A stretch of 64,000 bases of DNA from Buchnera aphidicola (Brachycaudus cardui) (GTDB taxonomy: Bacteria; Pseudomonadota; Gammaproteobacteria; Enterobacterales; Enterobacteriaceae): assembly GCF_005081945.1 (NCBI RefSeq), contig NZ_CP034879.1:563363-627362 (forward strand). Direction: 5' to 3'. This document shows positions 1-12,683 of this stretch, in pieces (positions within the stretch are counted from its first letter, which is position 1; each line of letters opens with the position of its first letter). Under the pieces are notes generated by a model, which was not told the origin of the DNA, searched no databases, and saw only the letters and a list, made by a program, of their open reading frames with translations. The position numbers and the translations under genes are program-made.

Positions 1-236
1 CGCCAAATCGGACTTCTGAAAGATCCTGCTCTTGCACGACCTGTACCTTTTTGACGCCATGGTTTTCTACCTGATCCAGATACTTCGGCACGACTTTTTT
101 GTGCTCTAGTACCTTGACGGGTAGATGCTGAATAAGCAATAACAACTTGATGAATTAGAGCTTTATTAAAATCACGACCAAAAATGACTTCAGAAACACT
201 AAGAACACTTTGTATGTCTTTAACTACTAATTCCAT
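1..236 (-). CDS. rplD: 50S ribosomal protein L4, N-terminal part (cut by window edge)
   Basis: L4 is an early-assembly protein of the large subunit and, in E. coli, the autogenous repressor of the S10 operon. The reverse strand opens with ATG at 234-236 and reads MELVVKD, then the conserved stretch [13 protein letters not shown] and the basic loop [19 protein letters not shown] typical of L4. About 78 residues are present and the rest lies beyond position 1. It follows rplC by 19 bp on the same strand, the usual rpsJ-rplC-rplD order. The sequence shows no defect. Identification is secure; only the C-terminal part is missing from view. Confidence 0.96.
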   Translation of the reverse strand, partial: MELVVKDIQSVLSVSEVIFGRDFNKALIHQVVIAYSASTRQGTRAQKSRAEVSGSGRKPWRQKGTGRARAGSFRSPIW

Positions 237-255
237 GCTTTACTCCTCACTGCTC

Positions 256-885
256 TCAAACCTTAATAGCTGGTTTAACGATAAGATCACTACCGGTGGC
301 ACCGGGAACCGCACCTTTTACTAAAAGAAGACTTTTATCTTTATCAAGATGTACTATATTCAAATTTTGTATAGTTACGCGACTATTTCCTAATTGTCCT
401 GCCATTTTTTTTCCTTTAAATACTCTACCTGGAGTTTGATTTTGACCAATAGAACCAGGTACCCTATGAGATAAAGAGTTCCCATGAGTTGCATCTTGAG
501 TATGAAAATTCCAACGTTTGACTGTTCCAGAAAAACCTTTTCCCTTAGAAATACCTGTAACATCAACTTTTTTTATATTATGAAAAATATTAATATTAAT
601 TTTTTGACCCACTTGAAAACTTTCATTGGAATCAATTTTAAATTCCCATAAACCACGACCAGGGGTTACGCCTGACTTTAAAAAATGACCTGCTTTTGGC
701 TTTATTAATCTATTTGATTTTTTTATACCAGTAGTTACTTGAACAGCGCAGTAGAGGTCAGTATTCATGTTTTTTACTTGTGTAACTCGATTTTCTTGAA
801 GTTCAATTACTGTAACCGGGATTGAAGATCCTTCTTTAGTAAAAATTCGAGTCATACCTAGTTTTTTACCAACTAAACCAATCAT
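256..885 (-). CDS. rplC: 50S ribosomal protein L3
   Basis: L3 is a primary rRNA-binding protein of the large subunit that nucleates assembly near the peptidyl transferase centre. The start [15 protein letters not shown] matches E. coli L3 and gives 209 residues, the same length as E. coli. An in-frame ATG 21 bases upstream would add seven residues with no family support, so I reject it. An AAGG sequence lies upstream of the chosen start. The loop [20 protein letters not shown], which carries the methylated glutamine of the family, is intact. It sits between rpsJ and rplD in one operon. Confidence 0.97.
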   Translation of the reverse strand: MIGLVGKKLGMTRIFTKEGSSIPVTVIELQENRVTQVKNMNTDLYCAVQVTTGIKKSNRLIKPKAGHFLKSGVTPGRGLWEFKIDSNESFQVGQKININIFHNIKKVDVTGISKGKGFSGTVKRWNFHTQDATHGNSLSHRVPGSIGQNQTPGRVFKGKKMAGQLGNSRVTIQNLNIVHLDKDKSLLLVKGAVPGATGSDLIVKPAIKV

Positions 886-916
886 TCTTTTTGATACCTT
901 AATCATGTATATCTAA

Positions 917-2753
<1,837 letters not shown>

Positions 2754-2794
2754 TTATTAATCAAAAATATTGTATACACTATAGAAAAAAACTT

Positions 2795-4903
2795 CTACTT
2801 TTCTCTTCTTTCAATAATAGCACTAGAAATATTAGATGGTGCTTCTACATATTTTAAAAATTCCATAGAATAAGATGCTCTACCTTGTGTTTGAGAGCGT
2901 AAATCAGTAGCATATCCAAACATTTCAGATAAAGGCACAGATGCACTAATAATTTTACCAATTGATAAATCTTGCATACCCTCAATCATACCTCTTCTAC
3001 GATTTAAGTCGCCTATAACATCTCCCATATAATCATCTGGAGTTTCTACTTCTACTTTCATAATTGGTTCCAACAAAACTGGTTGTGCTTTTTTAAAACC
3101 TTTTTTAAATGCTATGGAAGCAGCTAATTTAAAGGCTAATTCTGATGAATCAACATCATGATAAGAACCAAAATACAGTCGTATACCAATGTCTACAACA
3201 GGATAACCAGCTAACGGGCCATATTTTAATTGCTCTTGAATTCCTTTATCAATCGCTGAAATATATTCATTAGGTATCACTCCTCCTTTGATGTCATTGA
3301 TAAATACATATCCTTTTCCTCCTGGATCTAATGGAAATAACTCTATCACAACATGACCGTATTGACCTCTACCCCCTGATTGCTTGATATGCTTTCCTTC
3401 AATATTTTCTACTTTATGCAAAATAGTTTCACGATATGCAACCTGAGGTTTTCCAACATTAGCATCTACACTAAATTCTCGCTTCATTCGATCAATAATA
3501 ATTTCTAAATGTAATTCTCCCATCCCAGAAATTATTGTTTGATTAGATTCTTGATCAGTTTTAACTCGAAAAGATGGATCTTCTTTTGCTAAACGACTTA
3601 AAGCTAATCCCATTTTTTCCTGATCAATTTTAGTTTTAGGCTCTACAGAAATTGAGATTACTGGCTCTGGAAACTCCATGCGCTCCAATATAATTGGTTG
3701 GTTTAGATCACATAAAGTATCACCAGTAGTAACATCTTTTAATCCAATAGCTGCAGCTATATCACCTGCATATACTTCTTTAATTTCCTCTCTTTTATTA
3801 GCATGCATTTGAACAATTCTACCAAATCTCTCTCTTTGAGATTTCACTGAATTAAATACAGTATCCCCAGATTTTACTACTCCAGAATATACACGGAAAA
3901 AAGTCAAATTTCCTACAAAAGGATCGTTAGCAATTTTAAAAGCTAAAGCCGAAAAAGGAGCTGTATCATTTGAAGTTCGAATAACAGGAGTATTTACATT
4001 ATTATTTACAATACCTTTGATATCTTGAATATCATCAGGAGCTGGTAAATATTCAATTATTGCATCTAATAATGCTTGAACTCCTTTATTTTTAAATGCA
4101 GAACCACAAGTAATTAAAACAATTTCATCATTTAATGCACGTTTTCGTAATGCAGATTTAATTTCATTTTCAGATAGCTCAATCCCATTTAAATATTTTT
4201 CTAAAAGGTCTTCATTTGACTCAACTGCAGATTCAATTAAATTTTGGTGCCATTTTTCTGCTAATGCAATCATTTTGGTAGGAATTTCATTATAAGTAAA
4301 TGTTAAACCTTGATCAGATTCTGTCCAATGAATAGCTTTCATTTTAATCAAATCTATAATTCCAACAAATTTATCCTCTGCACCAATAGCTAAATGTAAC
4401 GGAACAGGATTCGCACCTAAACGTGTTTTAATTTGTTCAACTACTTTTAAAAAATTTGCCCCCATACGATCCATTTTATTTACAAACGCTATACGAGGAA
4501 CATTATATTTATTTGCTTGACGCCATACAGTTTCTGATTGAGGTTGTACACCTCCCACTGCACAATAAACCATAACAGCACCATCTAAAACACGCATAGA
4601 ACGTTCAACTTCTATAGTAAAATCTACATGTCCCGGTGTATCAATAATATTAATTCTATGAGGTTTAAATTGCTTAGCCATACCACTCCAAAAAGTAGTA
4701 GTAGCTGCTGATGTAATAGTAATTCCTCTTTCTTGTTCTTGTTCCATCCAATCCATAGTAGCAGCGCCATCATGAACTTCACCTATCTTATGATTAATTC
4801 CTGTATAAAATAAGATCCTTTCAGTCGTAGTTGTTTTCCCTGCATCTATATGAGCACTAATACCAATATTACGATAGCGAGAAATAGGCGTTGTACGAGA
4901 CAT
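2795..4903 (-). CDS. fusA: Elongation factor G
   Basis: EF-G is the translocase GTPase that moves tRNAs and mRNA after peptide-bond formation and helps recycle ribosomes. The 702 residues are close to the E. coli 704. The P-loop [13 protein letters not shown], the DTPGHVDF motif and [10 protein letters not shown] are intact in the N-terminal G domain. The domain IV loop with [10 protein letters not shown] and the C-terminal domain V are present. It lies between rpsG and tuf in the standard str order with short spacers, so co-transcription is likely. Confidence 0.98.
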   Translation of the reverse strand: MSRTTPISRYRNIGISAHIDAGKTTTTERILFYTGINHKIGEVHDGAATMDWMEQEQERGITITSAATTTFWSGMAKQFKPHRINIIDTPGHVDFTIEVERSMRVLDGAVMVYCAVGGVQPQSETVWRQANKYNVPRIAFVNKMDRMGANFLKVVEQIKTRLGANPVPLHLAIGAEDKFVGIIDLIKMKAIHWTESDQGLTFTYNEIPTKMIALAEKWHQNLIESAVESNEDLLEKYLNGIELSENEIKSALRKRALNDEIVLITCGSAFKNKGVQALLDAIIEYLPAPDDIQDIKGIVNNNVNTPVIRTSNDTAPFSALAFKIANDPFVGNLTFFRVYSGVVKSGDTVFNSVKSQRERFGRIVQMHANKREEIKEVYAGDIAAAIGLKDVTTGDTLCDLNQPIILERMEFPEPVISISVEPKTKIDQEKMGLALSRLAKEDPSFRVKTDQESNQTIISGMGELHLEIIIDRMKREFSVDANVGKPQVAYRETILHKVENIEGKHIKQSGGRGQYGHVVIELFPLDPGGKGYVFINDIKGGVIPNEYISAIDKGIQEQLKYGPLAGYPVVDIGIRLYFGSYHDVDSSELAFKLAASIAFKKGFKKAQPVLLEPIMKVEVETPDDYMGDVIGDLNRRRGMIEGMQDLSIGKIISASVPLSEMFGYATDLRSQTQGRASYSMEFLKYVEAPSNISSAIIERREK

Positions 4904-5022
4904 TATCTTTCTCTTGTATTTAGGTTTTAAAAAGTTAGACCTTATGAGTACAATTAAGATAATTGTCTCAATATATAATTCAACACATAGATATATATAT
5001 ACTAAATAAAATTATAAAAATC

Positions 5023-5493
5023 TTACCAACGATAATGAGCAAATGCTTTATTAGCTTCTGCCATTCGATGTACTTCTTCTCTTTTTTTAACTGCTGCCCC
5101 TTTATTTTCTAAAGCATCATAGAGTTCATTAGATAAACGTAAAGACATAGATTTATCTGCACGTTTACGAGCTGATTCTACAATCCAACGCATAGCTAAT
5201 GCATTACGTCTTACTGGACGTACCTCAACAGGCACTTGGTATGTAGAACCACCAACTCGACGAGACTTAACTTCTACTGTTGGACGTACATGTTCTAAAG
5301 CTATTTCAAATGCTTCTAATTCCTTTTTATCTGTACGTTTAGACAAATTCGTTAATGCAGTATAAACAATTACTTCAGCAATAGATTTTTTACCATCTAT
5401 CATAAGAATATTAATAAACTTAGCTAATAATTCTGAAGAAAACTTTGGATCTGGTAAAATTTTACGAATACTAACAATACGACGACGAGGCAT
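5023..5493 (-). CDS. rpsG: 30S ribosomal protein S7
   Basis: S7 is the primary 16S rRNA-binding protein of the 30S head and the translational repressor of the str operon in E. coli. The 156-residue product begins [18 protein letters not shown] and contains [18 protein letters not shown], both strongly conserved. A GGAG sequence lies just upstream of the ATG. It sits 50 bp downstream of rpsL and upstream of fusA. The length is that of the shorter E. coli form and no defect is seen. Confidence 0.97.
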   Translation of the reverse strand: MPRRRIVSIRKILPDPKFSSELLAKFINILMIDGKKSIAEVIVYTALTNLSKRTDKKELEAFEIALEHVRPTVEVKSRRVGGSTYQVPVEVRPVRRNALAMRWIVESARKRADKSMSLRLSNELYDALENKGAAVKKREEVHRMAEANKAFAHYRW

Positions 5494-5543
5494 AAAGGCT
5501 CCATTTTAATAAATATAGAAAAAATAATATGCATAATACTTTT

Positions 5544-5918
5544 TTATAATTTTGGTTTTTTAACTCCGTATTTAGAGCGACCTTTTTTCCGTTCTTTAAC
5601 ACCAGCACAATCTAATGAACCCCTAACTATATGATATCTAACTCCAGGTAAATCTTTAACACGACCACCTCGTATTAAAATTACAGAATGCTCCTGTAAA
5701 TTATGCCCTTCACCTCCAATATAAGCAGTGACTTCAAAACCATTCGTTAATCTTACACGACATACTTTACGTAATGCTGAATTAGGTTTTTTAGGTGTAG
5801 TAGTATAAACTCTTGTACATACGCCTCTTTTTTGAGGACTTCCACCTAACGCAGGAACATTACTTTTAATAACTTTACGTAAACGAGGTTTACGGACCAA
5901 TTGATTTACTGTGGCCAT
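5544..5918 (-). CDS. rpsL: 30S ribosomal protein S12
   Basis: S12 lies at the decoding centre and controls accuracy; its mutations give streptomycin resistance. The start [15 protein letters not shown] gives 124 residues as in E. coli and is preceded by AGGAG at good spacing, so I reject a longer frame beginning 45 bases upstream. The loop with [18 protein letters not shown] carries the lysine where resistance mutations arise, and it is wild type. It is the first ribosomal gene of the str operon, directly after tusB, as in E. coli. Confidence 0.97.
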   Translation of the reverse strand: MATVNQLVRKPRLRKVIKSNVPALGGSPQKRGVCTRVYTTTPKKPNSALRKVCRVRLTNGFEVTAYIGGEGHNLQEHSVILIRGGRVKDLPGVRYHIVRGSLDCAGVKERKKGRSKYGVKKPKL

Positions 5919-6035
5919 AACAACTCCTATTCTTAAATTGATTTTATTAAAAATCATCAACATAAATAAAAATAGTCTTTCTATTATGGAGATTTTTTAG
6001 GATTGGATATAATTTAATCACGAACTTAGTAGTTT

Positions 6036-6323
6036 TTACCAAGCCATTTGTTTTTTATGTTTAAGTGTCAATGAAACGAAATGAATATAACTTATTAGGA
6101 CAAATTCACTAGAAATGTGTTTATGAATACCTCGAGCATAGACATCTTCTTTTATAATATATAATTTGGATGAAGATAAAACTATATTTTTTAAAAAGAT
6201 ATTATTCGTTAATGCAATAAGTACACCATCTTGAAGTGCTAAAAAATCATCAGATCTTTTTAACATACTTGTAAGAAGAGACATATTAGTCTCAAACGGA
6301 GATTTCATTAAAGTATGCAGCAT
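6036..6323 (-). CDS. tusB: Sulfurtransferase relay subunit TusB
   Basis: TusB belongs to the TusBCD heterohexamer that passes persulfide sulfur from TusA to TusE for 2-thiouridine synthesis at the tRNA wobble base. The 95 residues match the family length. MLHTL at the start, LQDGV near residue 30 and the C-terminal LKHKKQMAW agree with E. coli TusB. It is the last of the three adjacent tus genes and lies directly upstream of rpsL, as in E. coli. The sequence is diverged but undamaged. Confidence 0.94.
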   Translation of the reverse strand: MLHTLMKSPFETNMSLLTSMLKRSDDFLALQDGVLIALTNNIFLKNIVLSSSKLYIIKEDVYARGIHKHISSEFVLISYIHFVSLTLKHKKQMAW

Positions 6324-6335
6324 ATAAAATGCACC

Positions 6336-6695
6336 TTAAAAATTAATAATTGCATCATGAATATCTAGTTTTGAACGTAAACAAGATGAATTTAATATAT
6401 CTATTTTTAATATAAAATTTTCATGGTGATTAAAACCTCTATTCATTAATGATGATTCACAACAATAAAAATTTTTAATATCATAAAATGATAATATAGA
6501 AAAAGAAGAAGTATAATTTCGTGCTAAAATATGTTCTGATTGATAATTCTTCATTAATTGCAAAACACCATCACCAATAAAAAACAAGCTTATTTCTTTT
6601 ACAACTGAAGAAATACTAAAAATAGCATCTAATCCTTCTCTACCAAAACTTGTTCCATGTGGAGCATGAGAAAAAATAAAAGCAATTTTTTTCAT
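6336..6695 (-). CDS. tusC: Sulfurtransferase relay subunit TusC
   Basis: TusC is the DsrF-like subunit of TusBCD in the tRNA 2-thiouridine pathway. The 119-residue product starts MKKIAFIFSHAPHGTSFGREG, matching the first beta strand and glycine-rich turn of the DsrE/F fold, and has FFIGDGVLQL near residue 38. It lies 12 bp upstream of tusB and 18 bp downstream of tusD, so translation is probably coupled. No catalytic residue is known for this subunit, and I see nothing anomalous. Confidence 0.94.
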   Translation of the reverse strand: MKKIAFIFSHAPHGTSFGREGLDAIFSISSVVKEISLFFIGDGVLQLMKNYQSEHILARNYTSSFSILSFYDIKNFYCCESSLMNRGFNHHENFILKIDILNSSCLRSKLDIHDAIINF

Positions 6696-6713
6696 TATAG
6701 TAAAAATACCAAA

Positions 6714-7100
6714 TTAAAATTGTATTATGCGATCGCATATATTTATAGAATTAGCTAATTCTATTAACCCACTTAACTGAAAAAAACGATCTAAATTCCC
6801 TTTTTTAATATTTGCATTTACTATAAGCTCATCTTCTATGACTCCTCTTCTCAGAGCAGCGCTATTACAAACATATAGATTTACTTTATATTTTTTATTT
6901 AAATTTTGCCATGCTTTAATTAAATTAAATTCATCAATTGCTGGTGTAGTCATACTATTAGCATTATAGACACCATCGCAATAAAAAAAAATACTATGTA
7001 ATATATTTTTTGTTTGTACTAAAGCTTGACAAAAAAGAAAAGCAGTACTTGCATTTTGTGTTCCATAAGCAGCACCTGTTACTAATATTGTATAATTCAT
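6714..7100 (-). CDS. tusD: Sulfurtransferase TusD, catalytic subunit
   Basis: TusD is the sulfur-carrying subunit of TusBCD, accepting persulfide from TusA and handing it to TusE for thiolation of tRNA U34. The 128 residues match E. coli. The catalytic cysteine is kept at residue 78 in the context [26 protein letters not shown] near the start is the DsrE-type glycine-rich motif. It is the first of the tus cluster leading into rpsL. With its active cysteine intact, the thiolation relay is probably functional here. Confidence 0.95.
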   Translation of the reverse strand: MNYTILVTGAAYGTQNASTAFLFCQALVQTKNILHSIFFYCDGVYNANSMTTPAIDEFNLIKAWQNLNKKYKVNLYVCNSAALRRGVIEDELIVNANIKKGNLDRFFQLSGLIELANSINICDRIIQF

Positions 7101-7181
7101 ATTTATAACTTTATACCAAGAAAATTTATTAATATTAATTATTATTTATATTTTTAAAATAAATCATTATTTATAATAATA

Positions 7182-7940
7182 TTAGACCGTATTAATAGCA
7201 TCTAATAATTCTATATCAAAAATTAAGGTAGAATTACTTGGAATACCATTAACTACTCTATCTCCATATGCTAAATGAGGAGGTATAATTAATTTTATTT
7301 TACCACCTTTTTTTATATGTTTTAAGCCTTCTTGCCAACCGATTATTACATCTTTTAGCATCAATGAAATAGGATTACCTCTTATATAAGAATTATCAAA
7401 TTCTATACCATTAATTAACATACCCTTATAATGTACAGTAATTTTTGTATTATTTGTTAATACTTCGCCATGACCTTCTTTTTCTATAAGATATAAAAGA
7501 CCACTAGATGTCTTGTTAACTCCTTTAAGTTTCGAAAAATTTTTCATATATAGTTCACCTTGAACTAAATTTTCTTTAGCATTTTTTTCAATTTGAATTT
7601 TATTAGCATTAGCTAATTTTTCTTCTAATTCATGTAGAATGACAGAAATTTCTTGACGAGAGAGCTTTAAATTACCAGAGATTGCATCTTGAACTCCATT
7701 TAGAATACTATTTTTATCTAATGTTATTCCTATTTTTTTTTGTTTTTTAAAAGATTGATTTACATATTCTCCTAATGAAACCCCTAAAGAATAACTTAGT
7801 TTGTCATTATTTTTAAATATGTTATTGTTTTGTAAAGAAGATTGTATATCAATATTCTGTAACAATGCTCCTGAAAACGATTGTGGAATATATAATATTA
7901 TACATAATAATATTATTCTTTTTAAAAGAAAAAAAATCAT
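7182..7940 (-). CDS. fkpA: FKBP-type peptidyl-prolyl isomerase FkpA
   Basis: FkpA is a periplasmic chaperone and prolyl isomerase. The 252 residues compare with about 270 in E. coli. A hydrophobic signal peptide spans roughly residues 7-25, ending near SFSGA. An N-terminal helical dimerisation domain contains KLSYSLGVSLGEY. The C-terminal FKBP domain has VHYKGMLINGIEFDNSY, the GWQEGL helix and IPPHLAYGDR. It lies upstream of tusD on the same strand, as in E. coli where the intervening slyX, slyD and yheO occur. Its retention suggests that some periplasmic folding still takes place. Confidence 0.92.
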   Translation of the reverse strand: MIFFLLKRIILLCIILYIPQSFSGALLQNIDIQSSLQNNNIFKNNDKLSYSLGVSLGEYVNQSFKKQKKIGITLDKNSILNGVQDAISGNLKLSRQEISVILHELEEKLANANKIQIEKNAKENLVQGELYMKNFSKLKGVNKTSSGLLYLIEKEGHGEVLTNNTKITVHYKGMLINGIEFDNSYIRGNPISLMLKDVIIGWQEGLKHIKKGGKIKLIIPPHLAYGDRVVNGIPSNSTLIFDIELLDAINTV

Positions 7941-8144
7941 TTATGACTCCAAAAAAATATCTACAAAATATTTTTTTTATTATCAGTACTATTTTATCAA
8001 ATAGATTATTCTTTTTAGAAAATGAATTTGTCTAATTCAAGATACATATTTACTAATTTTATAAGATACTTTTATATTAAATTTAATTTTTTATATAGAT
8101 TATTAATTGTTCAATATTAAAATATATAAAAAACTAATTTAGTT

Positions 8145-9362
8145 TTAATATAAAACTTTTTCTAAGGCACGATAAAAACGTTTCATACCTTCAGTAATAT
8201 CAATTTTATCAATAATTAACGATGGGGCTAAACGAATAACATCATTGCCAGCTGTTAAAAAAATTACTCCTTCTAATAGTGCAAAATTTAATATTTCACG
8301 TATTTTATTAGAAAACTCAGATTTTAATACAATACCGATTAATAAACCGCGACCTCGTATTTCTTTAAACAATTTAAAACGTTTATTAATAACATTTAAT
8401 TCAGATTTGATGTGTTCAAATTTTTCTTGAACTCCAGATAAAACTTTTTTTGTATCAATAATATTGATAACAGATTCCGCTACAGCACACGCTAGAGGAT
8501 TTCCTCCATATGTAGTACCATGAATTCCAGGCGTAATAATTGATACAATTTTTTTTGTAGTTAACATTGCACTAATCGGAAAACCTCCACCTAAAGATTT
8601 AGCAAGAGTTAGAATATCTGGAATAATATTATAATGCTGATAAGCAAATAATTTTCCAGTTCTACCAATTCCTGTTTGTATTTCATCAAAAATAAGCAAT
8701 GCATTATATTGATTACATAATACTCTTAAGTCTTTAATAAAAGAAACTGTTGCCGGTATTATTCCTCCTTCTCCTTGTATTAATTCTACAACTACTGCAC
8801 AAGTATCATGATCAATAAGACTTTTTACAGTCTCAATATCATTAAATGAAGCATGCATAATTCCTGAAGGTTTTGGGCCAAAATTATTAGAATATTTTAA
8901 TTGACCTCCTACTGAAACAGTAAAAAATGTACGTCCATGAAATGAATTATAAAAAGAAATAATTTTGTTTTTTTGAACATTATATACTTGAGATGAATAG
9001 TAACGTGCTAGTTTAAAAGCAGCTTCATTTGCTTCTGCACCAGAATTTGCAAAAAAAACTCTTGATGCAAAACTAGAAGAAACTAATTTTTGAGCTAATC
9101 TAAGAGCTGGTTCATTAGTAAAAACATTACTTAAATGCCATAATCTTTCACTTTGTTCTTTTAAAACTTGATTTAATAAAGGATGGCAATGCCCTAAGGA
9201 TGTTACAGCAATTCCACCTGAAAAATCAATATATTCTTTTCCTTGTTGATCCCAAATACGACTACCTATTCCTTTTACTGGAACAAAAGATAAAGGATTG
9301 TAAACAGGTAAAATTAGCTTGTTAAAAGTATCGCGTGTAATTAATCTTTTTTTTGATATCAT
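8145..9362 (-). CDS. argD: Acetylornithine / succinyldiaminopimelate aminotransferase
   Basis: This PLP-dependent class III aminotransferase acts in arginine biosynthesis and, as DapC, in lysine/diaminopimelate synthesis. The 405 residues include NSGAEANEAA near 106, the FHGRT motif near 141, FDEIQTGIGRTG near 225 and the PLP lysine at 255 in LAKSLGGGFP, the same position as in E. coli. The neighbouring pabA, fic and ppiA of E. coli are absent. In Buchnera both arginine and lysine precursors are made for the host, so a dual role is likely. Confidence 0.96.
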   Translation of the reverse strand: MISKKRLITRDTFNKLILPVYNPLSFVPVKGIGSRIWDQQGKEYIDFSGGIAVTSLGHCHPLLNQVLKEQSERLWHLSNVFTNEPALRLAQKLVSSSFASRVFFANSGAEANEAAFKLARYYSSQVYNVQKNKIISFYNSFHGRTFFTVSVGGQLKYSNNFGPKPSGIMHASFNDIETVKSLIDHDTCAVVVELIQGEGGIIPATVSFIKDLRVLCNQYNALLIFDEIQTGIGRTGKLFAYQHYNIIPDILTLAKSLGGGFPISAMLTTKKIVSIITPGIHGTTYGGNPLACAVAESVINIIDTKKVLSGVQEKFEHIKSELNVINKRFKLFKEIRGRGLLIGIVLKSEFSNKIREILNFALLEGVIFLTAGNDVIRLAPSLIIDKIDITEGMKRFYRALEKVLY

Positions 9363-9714
9363 TAAATTTCCTAAAGAGTATTTGTTATAATAAAAAACTT
9401 TTAGAAAACTATTTTAATAAGTAAAGAGAGATGTTTTAAATACTATAAAAAAAGTATAAAGCTTTATTAGATAATTAATTAATTTATATATATTAAAATT
9501 AAAATAGAATTTATAAATTTTTAAAATAAAATATACATCATATTCCAGTAAAATTAAACTTATTTTATTAATAATATTATTATATTTTTTTAGAAAATAT
9601 TTCTTTTTAAATTATAAATAAAAAAATATTAGAAAATATCATATGATGTATTGAAAATACTCAATAATAAACGATACTGTTATAAATATTAAAATTTATA
9701 AAAAGGTGATAAAA
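9363..9714. other. spacer between divergent argD and tsgA
   Basis: This 352-bp, almost pure A+T region must hold the promoters of two divergent genes. I see a 10-bp palindrome ATCATATGAT at 9638-9647 and a 6-bp inverted repeat TATTGA/TCAATA at 9649-9666 just upstream of tsgA, either of which could be an operator or chance. No ORF with family similarity is visible. Confidence 0.5.
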
Positions 9715-10896
9715 ATGACAGAAAGAAATCGAATAGGACTTACATGGATCAGTTTTTTTTCATATGCATTTACAGGTGCATTAATTGTTGTTACAGGTAT
9801 AATCATGGGAAATATTGCTAATTATTTTAATTTATCTATATCTCAAATGAGTAATATATTTACTTTTTTAAACGGAGGTATCTTAATAGCAATTTTACTT
9901 AATTCTTGGTTAATAAAAATTATATCATTAAAAAAACAATTAGTATTTGGTTTTATACTTACAGTCATAGCTATCATAGGTATTATTTTTTGTCATAGTG
10001 TATTTTTGTTTTCAATAAATATGTTTATACTTGGATTGGTAAGTGGAATTACAATGTCAATTGGTACATTTCTTATCACTCATCTATATTCAGGATCAAA
10101 AAGAGGTTCAAAATTATTATTAACTGATTCTTTTTTCAGTATGTCAGGTATGATCTTTCCTGTTATTAGTGCTTATCTTTTAGAAAAAAAAATTATTTGG
10201 TATTGGTCTTATATATGTATAGGAGGAATTTATTTATTTATTATACTTTTAACCATTAACTTAGATTTTTCTAAATTAAAAAATAAAAATACAAATCAAG
10301 AACAAATAAAAAATATATGGAATATAAATGTAATTTTATTATCTCTTTCAGCATTATTATATATATTAGGACAATTAGGTTTTATTTCTTGGATTCCGCA
10401 ATATACGACTGAAATACTGAATATCAATATAAAACAAACTGGTAGTTTAGTTGGTAGTTTTTGGATGTCTTATATGATAGGAATGTGGTGTTTTAGTATA
10501 ATAATTAAATTTTTTAATTTACATCATATGTTTATATTTCTCTCAGGAATTTCTACAGTTCTTATGTATTGTTTTATACATAGTAACAATTATTTAGTAT
10601 TGCAATATATAATAATTAGTTTAGGTTTTTTTTCTAGTGCAATTTATACTATTATCATAACATTAGCTTCATTACAAACAAAAAAACCTTCTCCAAAATT
10701 AATAAATTTAATTTTATTCTTTGGTACTATAGGAACTTTGCTTACATTTATTGTAACTAGTCCTATTGTTGAATATAAAGGACTATATGCTACTTTAATT
10801 AGTTCAAATATATTATATAGTATAGTATTTTTACTATCTTTATTAATTTATATTAATACAAAATATCGAAAAATAATATGTAATAATTTATTTTAG
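9715..10896 (+). CDS. tsgA: MFS transporter TsgA
   Basis: TsgA is an inner-membrane protein of the major facilitator superfamily whose substrate is not established. The start MTERNRIGLTWISFFSYAF matches E. coli TsgA and follows AAGGTG at 6-nt spacing; an ATG nine bases earlier is less likely. The 393 residues contain about twelve hydrophobic segments, and TGALIVVTGIIMGNIANYF near residue 18 is family-typical. It stands alone between divergent argD and convergent trpS. Because the symbiont keeps few transporters, retention of this one suggests a role in exchange with the host cell, but that is inference. Confidence 0.9.
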   Translation: MTERNRIGLTWISFFSYAFTGALIVVTGIIMGNIANYFNLSISQMSNIFTFLNGGILIAILLNSWLIKIISLKKQLVFGFILTVIAIIGIIFCHSVFLFSINMFILGLVSGITMSIGTFLITHLYSGSKRGSKLLLTDSFFSMSGMIFPVISAYLLEKKIIWYWSYICIGGIYLFIILLTINLDFSKLKNKNTNQEQIKNIWNINVILLSLSALLYILGQLGFISWIPQYTTEILNINIKQTGSLVGSFWMSYMIGMWCFSIIIKFFNLHHMFIFLSGISTVLMYCFIHSNNYLVLQYIIISLGFFSSAIYTIIITLASLQTKKPSPKLINLILFFGTIGTLLTFIVTSPIVEYKGLYATLISSNILYSIVFLLSLLIYINTKYRKIICNNLF

Positions 10897-10920
10897 AACC
10901 GTTATATTTTTTGTTCTTAT

Positions 10921-10956
10921 AAATAAACTAGAAGAAAACTAATTTCTGGTTTATTT
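10921..10956 (+). terminator. hairpin between convergent tsgA and trpS
   Basis: A 13-bp stem (10921-10933 with 10944-10956, one G-U pair) has a 10-nt loop and overlaps the trpS stop codon. It could serve transcripts arriving from tsgA. There is little GC in the stem, so strength is uncertain. Confidence 0.4.
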
Positions 10957-11976
10957 TAAAAATGGAATCAATCCTAATTTTGAATTGATATCATTTAAAG
11001 TTTTTTCAGCTTTTAACTGAGCTTTTAAAGCACCTTCATAAGCTATTTTTTTTAAGTAAGACTCATTACAACGATATTTAAAATAAGATTGTTGTAATTG
11101 CAATAGAAATTTAGATAGATGCTCTGAAACTATATTTTTAAATTCAGAATACATTACACCTTCTAACTCTTGTGATAAAATATGAATTTCTTTATTGGTA
11201 AGAGCAGAAAAAATTTCTAATAAATTTGAAATACCTGGTTTTTTTTCTAAATCAAAATATATTTTTGATGATTTTTCTGAATCAGTCATAGCATTTTTTA
11301 CTTTTGAAACAACACTTGATATATCATCTAACAAAAAAATTACATTTTTTTCATTAATATCAGACTTCGACATCTTTTTTTTAGGTTCTAACAAACTCAT
11401 TATTTTAGAACCGTATTCACTAATTAAAGGTGTAGGTAATGTAAATATATTTCCATATAAAGAATTTAGACGATTAGCTATATTACGTGTCAATTCTACA
11501 TGTTGTTTTTGATCACGTCCTACTGGAACAAAATTAGTTTGATACAATAAGATATCTGATGCCATTAAAATAGGATAATTAAATAAACCTACATTTATTT
11601 TTTTAAAATAATTATTTTCTATTATTGTTTTTTTTGTTTTAAATTGTGTCATACGAGATAATTCTGAAAATTGACTAAAACAATTAAGAATCCAATTTAA
11701 TTGACTATGTTGATGAACATGTGATTGAATGAAAATAATACTTTTATTGGGATCAACACCGCAAGCTAAATAAAAAGATATAGTATCTAGTATTGATTTT
11801 TCTAAAAAAGAGTGTTTAACTTGTACAGTAAGAGAATGTAAATCAGCCACACAGTACAAACATTCATAATCATCTTGCATTTTAGACCAATGACGCATAG
11901 TTCCTATATAATTTCCAATAGTTAATTTTCCAGAAGGTTGTATAGCACTAAACAAAATAGGTTTAGAAAAAATCAT
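10951..11976 (-). CDS. trpS: Tryptophanyl-tRNA synthetase
   Basis: This class I synthetase charges tRNA-Trp. The 341 residues compare with 334 in E. coli. The HIGH-like motif occurs as PSGKLTIGNYIG near residue 14, PVGRDQKQHVELTR follows near 150, and the KMSKS loop reads KKMSKSD. It is followed by rpe on the same strand, 21 bp upstream, the residue of the E. coli dam-rpe-gph-trpS group from which dam and gph are gone. The catalytic motifs are all intact. Confidence 0.97.
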   Translation of the reverse strand: MIFSKPILFSAIQPSGKLTIGNYIGTMRHWSKMQDDYECLYCVADLHSLTVQVKHSFLEKSILDTISFYLACGVDPNKSIIFIQSHVHQHSQLNWILNCFSQFSELSRMTQFKTKKTIIENNYFKKINVGLFNYPILMASDILLYQTNFVPVGRDQKQHVELTRNIANRLNSLYGNIFTLPTPLISEYGSKIMSLLEPKKKMSKSDINEKNVIFLLDDISSVVSKVKNAMTDSEKSSKIYFDLEKKPGISNLLEIFSALTNKEIHILSQELEGVMYSEFKNIVSEHLSKFLLQLQQSYFKYRCNESYLKKIAYEGALKAQLKAEKTLNDINSKLGLIPFLK

Positions 11977-11996
11977 TGTATATCCTACATAAAATA

Positions 11997-12683
11997 TTAA
12001 TGAATAGATTTAGAATGAGCATATTTTAGTTCTTTTCGAATCTCTTGAATGATAAGATTATAATTAGAAAATTTAAATATTCCTGAACCTATAACAAAAG
12101 AATTTGCACCAGAAAATGCTATTTCAGCAATATTATCTACTTTTACACCACCATCTACTTGTAAAATAATATCTAAAAAATTACTATCAATAATTTTTCT
12201 TACTTCTCGTAATTTATTAAATGTAGCAGGTAAAAAAGACTGGTTTCCAAATCCTGGATTTACTGACATTAATAAAATTAAATCTAATTTCTCTAATATA
12301 TAATCAAGAAAATTCAGTGGTGTAGCTGGATTAAACGCTAATCCTGCTTTGCATCCGTGATCTTTAATTAATTGTAATGTTCTTTCAATATGTTGTGTTG
12401 CTTCTGGATGAAAAGTAATGAAATTAGCTCCAGCTTTAGCAAATTGAGGAATGAGATTATCTACTGGTTGTATCATTAAATGAACATCAATTGGAGCTGT
12501 AATATTATACTTACGAAGTGATTCTAAAACCATAGGACCCATGCTTAAATTCGGTACATAATGATTATCCATAACATCAAAATGTATTAAATCACTTCCT
12601 GCATCTATTACTTTTTGTATATCTTCTCCTAAACGAGCAAAATCAGCAGATAAAATTGATGGAGCTAAAAAGAATTTTTTCAT
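11997..12683 (-). CDS. rpe: Ribulose-phosphate 3-epimerase
   Basis: This enzyme interconverts ribulose 5-phosphate and xylulose 5-phosphate in the non-oxidative pentose phosphate pathway. The TIM-barrel residues are intact: [13 protein letters not shown] at the start, [12 protein letters not shown] with metal-binding His and Asp, ITFHPEA, and [12 protein letters not shown] choose the second of two nearby ATGs because AGGA lies 8 nt before it but only 2 nt before the first. The product is 228 residues versus 225 in E. coli. It lies between aroB and trpS; E. coli has damX, dam and gph around here. Confidence 0.96.
   Translation of the reverse strand: MKKFFLAPSILSADFARLGEDIQKVIDAGSDLIHFDVMDNHYVPNLSMGPMVLESLRKYNITAPIDVHLMIQPVDNLIPQFAKAGANFITFHPEATQHIERTLQLIKDHGCKAGLAFNPATPLNFLDYILEKLDLILLMSVNPGFGNQSFLPATFNKLREVRKIIDSNFLDIILQVDGGVKVDNIAEIAFSGANSFVIGSGIFKFSNYNLIIQEIRKELKYAHSKSIH

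Noticed and set aside
7801-8004. 67-residue plus-strand frame
   Set aside because: Most of it is antisense to the fkpA signal region; the rest is AT-rich spacer.
9638-9647. Palindrome ATCATATGAT upstream of tsgA as an operator
   Set aside because: It is short and made mostly of A and T; chance occurrence is expected in such spacers and no regulator is known.
11195-11512. 105-residue plus-strand frame
   Set aside because: It lies entirely antisense within trpS, has no start signal or family similarity, and follows from the skewed composition of the real gene.
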